Assembly (NCBI GenBank): GCA_040635515.1 | Contig: JBEYHY010000004.1 | Location: 372,001-436,000, forward strand | DNA: 64,000 bases | Direction of reading: 5' to 3' | Source of the DNA: Prauserella_A sp040635515 | Lineage (GTDB): Bacteria > Actinomycetota > Actinomycetes > Mycobacteriales > Pseudonocardiaceae | Part shown: positions 58,070 through 64,000 of the stretch, piece after piece | Layout of the letters: the number at the start of each line of letters is the position of its first letter | How positions within the stretch are numbered: position 1 is the stretch's first letter | Made by a program: the position numbers and the translations under genes | The notes under the pieces: generated by a model | What the model saw: only the letters and a program-made list of their open reading frames with translations | Database searches by the model: none | Told to the model about the DNA's origin: nothing

Positions 58070-58909
58070 ATGGGAAGGGTTTCCGGCAAGGTCGCTTTCA
58101 TCACCGGCGCCGCGCGTGGGCAGGGGCGTAGTCACGCCATCCGGCTCGCCGAGGAAGGCGCCGACATCATCGCGGTTGATTTGTGCGAATCCGTACCGAG
58201 CGTCAACCGGTTCTACGAGGGGGCCACCGAGGCCGATCTCGCGGAAACGGTTGCCGAGGTGGAAAAACTGGATCGCCGCATCGTTGCCACAAAGGCGGAC
58301 GTGCGTGACTACGCCGCGCTCAAAGCGGCCGTGGACGACGGGGTCGCACAGCTCGGCAGGCTCGACATCGTCTCGGCCAACGCGGGAATCTTCATCTTCG
58401 GCGACCAGTCGCAGAACGTCTCCGAGCAGGATTGGGACGACGTCAACGACATCAACTCCAAGGGTGTGTGGCACACGTGCAAGGCGGCCATCCCTCACCT
58501 CATCGAACAGGGAACCGGCGGTTCGATCGTGCTCACCAGTTCGACGGCGGGAATCAAGGGCACCCCGAACGTCGTGGCCTACACGGCAAGTAAGCACGCC
58601 GTCGTCGGCATCATGCGCACTCTCGCGCTGGAGCTGGGGCCGCACTCGATCAGGGTCAACACGGTGCATCCCACGGGGGTCAACACGGACATGATCCAGA
58701 ACGAGGCGACCTACCGCCTTTTCCTTCCAGACGTCCAAAACCCGACGAGGGAGGAGGCCGCTCCCGCGTTCGGGTCGACCAACGCGTTGCCCATCCCGTG
58801 GGTGGAGCCGGTCGACATCAGTAACGCCGTGTTGTTCCTCGCCTCGGACGAAGCCCGTTACGTGACGGGAACCGAGCTGAAGGTCGACGCCGGTTACACG
58901 ACGAAGTGA
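58070..58909 (+). CDS. Mycofactocin-coupled SDR dehydrogenase (copy 2)
   Basis: A 279-residue paralogue of copy 1 with TGAARGQGRSHAIRLAEEG, SANAGIFIFG, catalytic Ser in TSSTAG and Tyr/Lys in YTASKHA. It has three extra residues in the loop SVNRFYEGATEAD. The start is ATG 58070 behind AGAGGGAG. The MoxR gene starts 10 bases after the stop. The divergent C-terminal half, which forms the substrate pocket, suggests a different alcohol substrate. Confidence 0.85.
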   Translation: MGRVSGKVAFITGAARGQGRSHAIRLAEEGADIIAVDLCESVPSVNRFYEGATEADLAETVAEVEKLDRRIVATKADVRDYAALKAAVDDGVAQLGRLDIVSANAGIFIFGDQSQNVSEQDWDDVNDINSKGVWHTCKAAIPHLIEQGTGGSIVLTSSTAGIKGTPNVVAYTASKHAVVGIMRTLALELGPHSIRVNTVHPTGVNTDMIQNEATYRLFLPDVQNPTREEAAPAFGSTNALPIPWVEPVDISNAVLFLASDEARYVTGTELKVDAGYTTK

Positions 58910-58919
58910 GGAGGGCCGG

Positions 58920-59867
58920 GTGAGCTGGGTTCCGGCCGCTGGCAACGGAAAAGCGGGTCACATCGCCGAGGTCAGGGAGAAGGTGGGCAGGCGAGTGGTC
59001 GGCAGGGAGGTCGAACTCGACCTCGTGCTGGCCGCCGTCGCGGCAGGCCGCGATCTCGTTCTCGAAGGCCCGCCGGGAACCAGCAAGAGCACTCTGCTCA
59101 GGGCGATCACGGCGGAGTGGGGCATTCCCCTCGTTTTCGTGGAGGGGAATGCCGACCTCACCCCTGCCAAGCTGGTCGGCCACCACAACCCCGCGCGGGT
59201 TCTGCGCGAGGACTACAACGCGGAGAACTTCGTCGACGGCCCGCTCGTCGAGGCGATGCGTGCCGGCGGGTTCCTCTACGTCGAGGAGTTCAACAGGGCT
59301 CCGGAGGACACCCTCAACACGTTGCTCACCGCGATGGCCGAGCGGCGGATCGCCATCCCGCGTGCGGGCGAGGTCGTCGCGGAACCGAGCTTCCGGGTCG
59401 TCGCCTCCATGAACCCCTTCGACAACGTCGGCACGACGCGGTTGTCCACGAGCGTGCACGACCGGCTGTGCAGGCTGGCGGTCGGTTACCAGGACGAGGA
59501 GGCCGAGCGCGGCATCGTGCGGTTGCGTGCCCCGTTGCCCGACGCGCCCGAACCGTTCTACGAACGACTGGTTTCCGACGCGGTCGCGGTGACGAGGGCG
59601 ACGAGGGAACACGAGGACATCCGGCAGGGAAGCAGTGTTCGCGGCGCCATCGACCTGACGCTCGTCGCGGGCCAGCTCGGGCAACTTGCCGGAGTCGCCC
59701 AGCCTGAGCACGCCGACTACGCCGAGCTGGTTTTCCGGGCCATGGTGGTCGCGTTGTCAGGGAGGATTTTCCTCGACGAAACCGTCGAAACCACCCCGGA
59801 AGGCGTGCTGAGGCGGATCTGGGAAGACCACTTCGTGCTCGCGCCCGCCGCTGCCGCCCCCGGTTGA
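58920..59867 (+). CDS. MoxR-type AAA ATPase (CoxD/NorQ-like)
   Basis: A 315-residue AAA ATPase: Walker A GPPGTSKST (residues 50-58), Walker B FLYVEEFNRAP (Glu-Glu where Asp-Glu is usual) and sensor VVASMNPFDN. MoxR proteins work with VWA partners as chaperones that insert cofactors or activate enzymes (CoxDE, NorQD, CbbQO are established examples). The start is GTG 58920 with GAGGAGG upstream. The VWA gene follows in the same reading frame after 18 codons. Confidence 0.87.
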   Translation: MSWVPAAGNGKAGHIAEVREKVGRRVVGREVELDLVLAAVAAGRDLVLEGPPGTSKSTLLRAITAEWGIPLVFVEGNADLTPAKLVGHHNPARVLREDYNAENFVDGPLVEAMRAGGFLYVEEFNRAPEDTLNTLLTAMAERRIAIPRAGEVVAEPSFRVVASMNPFDNVGTTRLSTSVHDRLCRLAVGYQDEEAERGIVRLRAPLPDAPEPFYERLVSDAVAVTRATREHEDIRQGSSVRGAIDLTLVAGQLGQLAGVAQPEHADYAELVFRAMVVALSGRIFLDETVETTPEGVLRRIWEDHFVLAPAAAAPG

Positions 59868-59921
59868 AGAGCCGTCGAGGCCGACTCGCCGCTGCGAAGA
59901 AGGTCGCGGGTTCGACGGCCG

Positions 59922-60830
59922 TTGCGGCGCAAGCCGAAGGTGCTCACCGAGGAGCCGACGTTGTGGGCTCCTTCCGGTGCGGGCGGATTCGTCGCGGTGA
60001 GCGGAGGTCGCGGGAATGAGCGAGGCGCCAGCCGTAAGGGAAGCGGGGCTGCCGCGTTCACCGAGGAGGCAGGCGAGTCCCTTGCCGTTCCCGACGAGTC
60101 GGTTCCCGATCCGGAGGTACTGAAGCGGGCGAGGCAGATCGCGGCGAGGCTCGCGGTCGCAAGGCCAAGGCGAGACCTTTCCTCACGGCGTGGAACCGGG
60201 GAACTGGCGAGCCTGCGATACCGGGGTGGTTCCGACGACATCGACCTCGACGCCACGCTGGAAATGCTGGTCGAGCACCCTTTTCCCGACGATGACGACA
60301 TCATCGTGCGCGAGCGGGTGCGGACGCGGCGCTCGGTCGTACTGCTTGTCGACGTATCCGGGTCCATGCGTGGTGAGCGGGTCCGTACCGCCGCTGCCAC
60401 CGTCGGCGCGCTCGCGGCGGAACTGGCTCGCGACGACCTCGCCGTTATCGCGTTCTGGTCGGACGCCGCGACACTGCTGCGCCTCGGGCACCCGGTGCGA
60501 CCGCAGCGGCTGCTCGACACGATGCTGCGGATCCCCGCTCGGGGACTGACGAACATCGGGTTTCCGCTCGCACTCGCGGGAAGGGAACTGGCGAGAGTCC
60601 CCGCGCGAGATGCCAGGGTGCTGCTGCTTTCCGACTGCGTGCACAACGCCGGTCCCGACCCTCGCGCTTTCGCGGCGAAACTGGCGAGGCTCGACGTACT
60701 GCTCGACACCTCGGGCGAACACGACGCCGAATTGGCCCGCGATCTCGCGAAGCTCGGCAGGGGCAGGGTGCGTGCCGTCGCCGATCACCGGGCCGTCGCT
60801 CCCGCACTTTCCGAGCTGTTCGCGGTATGA
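59922..60830 (+). CDS. VWA-domain protein, CoxE-like
   Basis: About 302 residues. The N-terminal ~100 residues are basic and disordered, with a helix LKRARQIAARLAVARPRR. Residues ~137-300 are a VWA domain with a complete MIDAS: DVSGS (D144, S146, S148), Thr in LTNIG and Asp in LLLSDCVHN. It is the expected partner of the MoxR ATPase. The start is uncertain: TTG 59922 is used, GTG 59940 is possible, and the frame is open back to the MoxR stop at 59865. It converges with the sigma factor gene. Confidence 0.82.
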   Translation: MRRKPKVLTEEPTLWAPSGAGGFVAVSGGRGNERGASRKGSGAAAFTEEAGESLAVPDESVPDPEVLKRARQIAARLAVARPRRDLSSRRGTGELASLRYRGGSDDIDLDATLEMLVEHPFPDDDDIIVRERVRTRRSVVLLVDVSGSMRGERVRTAAATVGALAAELARDDLAVIAFWSDAATLLRLGHPVRPQRLLDTMLRIPARGLTNIGFPLALAGRELARVPARDARVLLLSDCVHNAGPDPRAFAAKLARLDVLLDTSGEHDAELARDLAKLGRGRVRAVADHRAVAPALSELFAV

Positions 60831-60867
60831 CCCAGCGGCAGGCCGGTGACCCGTGCCGGTGCTCCGG

Positions 60868-61857
60868 TCAGGACACGTAGCGCTTGAGTTCCTGATTCCT
60901 CGCCGATTCGCGAAGCTTGGCCAGTGTGCGCTTTTCGATCTGCCGGATGCGTTCCCGCGAGACACCGAAATGCTTGCTGATCTCGTCGAGGGTGCGCTGC
61001 CTTCCGTCGTCGAGCCCGCAGCGCAGCCTGATCACGGCCTGCTCCCGCTCGTTCAGCGTCGAGAGCACGCTTTCGATGTCGCGTCGCAGCAACCGGTACG
61101 ACACGTTGTCCTCGGTGCCGACCGACGGGCCGGAGTAAGCGATGTAGTTGCCGAGCGGGTTGGTCTCGTCGTTGCCCATCGCCTGGTCAAGGCTCAGCGG
61201 AGCCTGGTCGTAGCCGAGAAGTTCGACGACCTGGAACACCGAGACGTCGAGTTCCTTCGCCAACTCCTCGTGCACCGGCTCCCTGCCGTGCTTGACCACG
61301 AAGTCGCGGCGTGCCCTGCTGAGCCTGCTGATCTGGTTGGAGACGTGCGAGGGCACCCTGATGGTGCGTGCTTGATCGGTCAACGCCCGGGAAATCGCCT
61401 GCCTGATCCACCACGTCGCGTACGTCGAGAACTTGAAGCCCGGCGTGTAGTCGTACTTTTCGATCGCGTGGATGAGGCCGAGGTTGCCTTCCTGGATCAG
61501 GTCGAGGAAGGCGAGGCCGCGGCCGATGTGCCGCTTCGCGATGCTCACGACGAGCCGAAGGTTGGCTTCCAGCAAGCGATCCTTCGCCGCTTCGCCTTCG
61601 CTCGCGATGGTCTTGAGATCCTCGCGCCGCTGTGCCGGCAGGTCTCCCGCGTCTTCGCCCGCGAGCAGAACCGAGGCGTAGAGGCCCGCCTCGATGCGCT
61701 TGGCGAGCATGACCTCCTCCGCGGCGGTCAGCAGCTTGGTCCTGCCGATGGTCTTGAGGTAAGCGCGCACGGGGTCAGTTGAATGCCCCTGTTCAGCACG
61801 ACCGCCGGCACCGTTCGCGTTCTCATCGGCTTCGGTGTCGATCAGGGCTAAGGTCAC
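60868..61857 (-). CDS. sigB: Primary-like RNA polymerase sigma factor (SigB/HrdB-type, group 2)
   Basis: A 329-residue sigma-70 factor with regions 1.2 (DPVRAYLKTIGRTKLL), 2 (LRLVVSIAKRHIGRGLAFLD, YATWWIRQAI), 3 and 4.2 (SRERIRQIEKRTLAKLR). It lacks the long N-terminus of the housekeeping factor, so it resembles mycobacterial SigB. It directs transcription in stationary phase or stress. The start is GTG 61855-61857 behind GGGGAG; a TTG eight codons upstream is less likely. Confidence 0.88.
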   Translation of the reverse strand: MTLALIDTEADENANGAGGRAEQGHSTDPVRAYLKTIGRTKLLTAAEEVMLAKRIEAGLYASVLLAGEDAGDLPAQRREDLKTIASEGEAAKDRLLEANLRLVVSIAKRHIGRGLAFLDLIQEGNLGLIHAIEKYDYTPGFKFSTYATWWIRQAISRALTDQARTIRVPSHVSNQISRLSRARRDFVVKHGREPVHEELAKELDVSVFQVVELLGYDQAPLSLDQAMGNDETNPLGNYIAYSGPSVGTEDNVSYRLLRRDIESVLSTLNEREQAVIRLRCGLDDGRQRTLDEISKHFGVSRERIRQIEKRTLAKLRESARNQELKRYVS

Positions 61858-62284
61858 GGTTCTCCCCACTTCCGGACACAAGGCACCGCGTGTTACCGCT
61901 CATCATGACCACTGCCGCTGACAGCGTGGCAACGCGCGGTTCCGCGCTCAGCTGAGGGGAAACAGCTGGTCCGGGTGTGTCCGGGAGGGGTGGTTTTCCG
62001 TAGTGTGCGGGTTCGCTACGGGTTGGGCCCGGAAAGGGCCGATTTTCCGTTCGTCCACGTTGGATTGACCGGCTGGCAGTGCCCTGGCACCGGCTTCGAC
62101 CTCGGGAAACTCGGTGATCATGGTGCTGACCGGTGGGAACGGTTCGAGCTTGTCCGGCAACTGCGGGAAAGGTACGGACCGGATGACAGTTTTCCCGTAG
62201 TGGTCTGCCTCACTGGTGCTCCGCTTCGGAAGCGATGGCAGGCAAGTCCGATGTGGACCACGAGTTTACCGGCCGGTAATGCGA
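61858..62284. other. Intergenic region upstream of sigB, no gene seen
   Basis: The 494 bases between sigB and the lipoprotein gene contain the sigB promoter and one terminator (62285-62319). ORFs on both strands lack ribosome sites and protein character. A TA-poor, AT-balanced stretch near 62140-62200 (GGAAAGGTACGGACC) holds nothing I can name. Confidence 0.45.
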
Positions 62285-62319
62285 TTCGAGTGGGGGCCCC
62301 GAAGGGCACCCCACTCGAA
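62285..62319. terminator. Hairpin terminator downstream of the lipoprotein gene
   Basis: TTCGAGTGGGG (62285-62295) and CCCCACTCGAA (62309-62319) form a perfect 11-base stem around 13 bases. It lies 33 bases beyond the lipoprotein stop on the minus strand. Confidence 0.8.
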
Positions 62320-62351
62320 CGCGTGTCACTGATTGCCGGAGCCGCGGACCG

Positions 62352-62999
62352 TCAGGAGGTCCACACGATGGGCTCGTCGCTGTAGTCGTCGTCGCTGTAC
62401 TCGACACCGACGGCGGGGTTGTCCGGAGTGCCGCCCTGGAGCCTGCACGTCTCGTACGTCGCGCCCGGGGCCGTGAAGTCCTCCGGTGCGCTGTCGCTCT
62501 CGCAGCTGCCGAGGTCGCCGCTCATGATGACGCCCGTTCCCGTGCCGTCGGCGCCCAGCGCCCTGAGCCGGGGGGCCGAGCTGTAGCTGAAGTCGCCGCC
62601 CTCGACGTTCTCGACCGTGAACCGGATGTAGACCGGGTCGATGCCCTTGGCCTTCTCGCCGAACTCCGATTCGAACTCGGCCTTGTCGCCCGGCTCGATG
62701 GCCGTGACCGTGATCGCGATCGAGCCCGTGGCGTCCGAGGACTCGAAGGGGACCACCGCGCGGTCGCCGACCTTCAGTTGGGTGCCGGGCGGAGTGATCT
62801 CCGCGCTGCCTGGTTCGGCAGGAGCCTCGCTGGAGTCGTCCGTGACGACCTCCTCGCTGGGCGCGCTCTCCGAGCTCGCCGCTCCGTCCGTCGCGGGGGA
62901 GGCGTTGCCCTCCTCGCCGCCGCCACACGCCGACAGCGTGATTGCGGCGGCGCCCAAGAGACCGAGCACTGCGATTCGTGTCCGCTTAATTGTCGTCAA
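62352..62999 (-). CDS. Lipoprotein of unknown function
   Basis: A 215-residue lipoprotein: signal with lipobox LSAC (Cys ~25), a Ser/Glu/Ala linker, then a beta-sandwich resembling DUF4352-type domains (QLKVGDRAVVPFESSD, VYIRFTVENVEGGDFSYSS, YETCRLQGG). Two mature cysteines (LGSCESD and ETCRLQ) may pair. The start TTG 62997-62999 is the only one giving a basic n-region (KRTR) and lies directly against GGAAGG, too close for comfort; an internal GTG would shorten the signal. Role unknown. Confidence 0.65.
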   Translation of the reverse strand: MTTIKRTRIAVLGLLGAAAITLSACGGGEEGNASPATDGAASSESAPSEEVVTDDSSEAPAEPGSAEITPPGTQLKVGDRAVVPFESSDATGSIAITVTAIEPGDKAEFESEFGEKAKGIDPVYIRFTVENVEGGDFSYSSAPRLRALGADGTGTGVIMSGDLGSCESDSAPEDFTAPGATYETCRLQGGTPDNPAVGVEYSDDDYSDEPIVWTS

Positions 63000-63196
63000 C
63001 CTTCCTGGAACTGTATGCGGGCGTGACTCGCCGCGCCTACGACTGCGATAGGTGATTGCCTGGAGACTGTCGGAAGGTGATGCGAGAAATACGTCGGATG
63101 GTGGGCGCGAAAGCGCAGGTCACAGGGCCGCGTCCGGGTTCGGTACGGGCAGGGGTGGAAAGCGCGGGAAGACTCCGGTCGTGGCCGGAGAAGATT

Positions 63197-63243
63197 GAGA
63201 AGCATGAAAACCGGTGAGGGGGGTTCCGGTTTTCATGCTTCTC
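63197..63243. terminator. Long hairpin with 18-bp stem
   Basis: GAGAAGCATGAAAACCGG (63197-63214) and its perfect complement (63226-63243) enclose an 11-base G-rich loop. It lies 33 bases beyond the end of the broken ABC permease and is the longest perfect stem in the right part of the window. Terminator is likely; its AT-rich stem is unusual for this genome. Confidence 0.7.
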
Positions 63244-63275
63244 GACCCAGTGAAGCACCCCGAGTCAACCCTGGT

Positions 63276-63700
63276 TCAATCCGTTCGCGAGAAGAGTGCG
63301 ACACCCGCGATCGCGAGTACCGCGGTGCAGCCGAGTGCGATGACGATCTGCAGGCCGGGTACCTGCCAGCTTCCCCACGAGATGGCGGGTTGAAGGCGGC
63401 TCGCGTGCTCGCCGACATCGGCACGGCGAGCCAGCCGGGCAGATTGGCGATCGGGAACAGCGCGCCGGACAGGAACATCATCGGCGTGATGATGAGCTGG
63501 GTCGCGGGCATTGCCGACTGGATCTGCTTGATCCGGGCGGAAAGCAGGACCCGAGCGCGGTGAGCATCAACGCGGCGATGAAGAGCAGCCCGAAGAGGGA
63601 GAGCAACAGCAGCGGGTCGTAGGGCACTCCGACGACACCGGCGAGCGCGAGCAGCACCAGCGTCTGCACCGTCGCCGTCGTCGCCCCGCCGAGACACTTG
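63276..63700 (-). pseudogene. Broken ABC-2 type permease (DrrB-like)
   Basis: Three frames carry consecutive pieces of one permease: KCLGGATTATVQTLVLLALA to LMLTALG (63699-63550), then VLLSARIKQIQSAMPATQLI to STRAAFNPP, then ISWGSWQVPGLQIVIALG to VALFSRTD and TGA at 63276-63278. The first junction is a single-base deletion at about 63550; a second shift lies near 63395 with apparent loss of a loop. The N-terminal half is missing; the sequence switches abruptly at about 63700 to AraC-type coding on the other strand. Members export antibiotics or lipids with an ATPase, absent here. Confidence 0.75.
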
Positions 63701-63897
63701 CATTCCCTCAGGAAACCGAACTCGCGGTCACCGAGGTGTGCTTCGCCGTCGGTTTCGCGAGCCTCGGCTCGTTCAGCACCCAGTTCCGCCGGTTCGTCGG
63801 CGAGAGTCCCGTTCGCTACCGGCAGCGGTTCGCCGACGCGCGCCCAATCCCGGTTCCCGGCTGTTACGTGCGGATGTGGAGCAGGCCCTCGGAATGA
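63691..63897 (+). pseudogene. C-terminal fragment of an AraC-family regulator
   Basis: The frame ETELAVTEVCFAVGFASLGS then FSTQFRRFVGESPVRYRQRF is the second helix-turn-helix of an AraC regulator, ending PIPVPGCYVRMWSRPSE and TGA 63895. Everything upstream (first HTH, sensor) is absent; the sequence begins at the break shared with the permease remnant. The next gene is a VOC protein, the usual companion of this AraC type. Confidence 0.75.
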
Positions 63898-63958
63898 GCA
63901 TTTTCGAGAAGCCAGGCGGCGTGACGCTCGAATAGCGTCGGGGCCGGAGGTGGTCGAC

Positions 63959-64000
63959 ATGATCACAGGGATGTGCCTGGTTTGTGTCCGGGTCCGTGAC
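63959..64000 (+). CDS. VOC-family protein, N-terminus only
   Basis: ATG 63959 with GGAGG eight bases upstream opens MITGMCLVCVRVRD, matching the first strand of glyoxalase/VOC proteins that follow AraC regulators. The gene leaves the window after 14 codons. Confidence 0.55.
   Translation, partial: MITGMCLVCVRVRD

Noticed and set aside
56832..60830. Mycofactocin biosynthesis genes (mftA-F)
   Set aside because: None is recognisable; only dehydrogenases of the coupled type and a MftR-like regulator are present.
61948..62160. 70-codon minus-strand ORF upstream of sigB
   Set aside because: TTG start without ribosome site, proline- and charge-rich translation, no recognisable fold.

Overview
The window is high-GC actinobacterial DNA, most likely from a member of the Pseudonocardiaceae (Amycolatopsis/Prauserella/Saccharomonospora type). 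The signs are frequent GTG/TTG starts, a mycothiol synthase, GlnR, Lsr2, an RsiG homologue, a Pro-rich LytR-CpsA-Psr protein and mycofactocin-type dehydrogenases. Genes from about 0.7 to 20.9 kb follow, from memory, the order of Mycobacterium tuberculosis Rv0811c-Rv0823c (ygfZ, pabC, FABP, sseC, cysA, thiX, lmeA, glnR, mshD, phoT, phoU, LCP, dus), with insertions. The family assignment is inference; no database was consulted.

Layout. 0-6.8 kb: asparaginase (partial), rsiG, folate-binding YgfZ, aminodeoxychorismate lyase, a nitrobindin-like protein and a sulfur/redox block (thioredoxin, DUF4395, Cys-containing leader ORF, rhodanese, DUF1416), then LmeA. 7-13.6 kb: glnR, mshD and the phosphate-importer genes pstSCAB with phoU; a PHO-box-like repeat precedes pstS and a hairpin follows it. 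13.7-20.9 kb: LCP protein, GGDEF cyclase, HxlR-SCP2 regulator, ECF sigma factor with hydrolase, dusB. 20.9-26.4 kb: DUF4143 ATPase behind four exact-period 23-bp repeats, MFS pump with HxlR regulator, secreted Cu/Zn superoxide dismutase, DMT permease. 26.4-32.3 kb: a five-gene alpha-glucoside operon (binding protein, two permeases, GH13, LacI) with its palindromic operator. 32.3-42.8 kb: kinase-like protein, secreted protease, SPW protein, LAL regulator with FMN reductase, a 21-residue peptide with eight cysteines in its own transcription unit, M48 peptidase, Lsr2.

43.1-45 kb is a scar of mobile DNA: tRNA-Lys(TTT), the C-terminal remnant of a tyrosine integrase, and a VapBC45-like toxin-antitoxin pair whose toxin is frameshifted. 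45-56.8 kb carries accessory metabolism and regulators: a SnoaL-LUD fusion, a siderophore-interacting reductase and TetR pair sharing a perfect operator, an MFS/TetR pair with another palindrome, a PRC-barrel/DUF2382 stress protein, and an NmrA-monooxygenase-like fusion. 56.2-60.8 kb is a MftR-like regulator divergent from two mosaic-duplicated mycofactocin-type SDR genes, followed by a MoxR ATPase and a VWA protein; a third SDR survives as a fragment. 60.9-64 kb holds a primary-like sigma factor, a lipoprotein, a broken ABC-2 permease abutting an AraC fragment, and the start of a VOC protein.

The strongest leads are the Cys-rich micropeptide, the iteron-like repeats at the DUF4143 ATPase promoter, a gap-free 40-bp promoter shared by two distant redox genes, and the SDR-SDR-MoxR-VWA operon.
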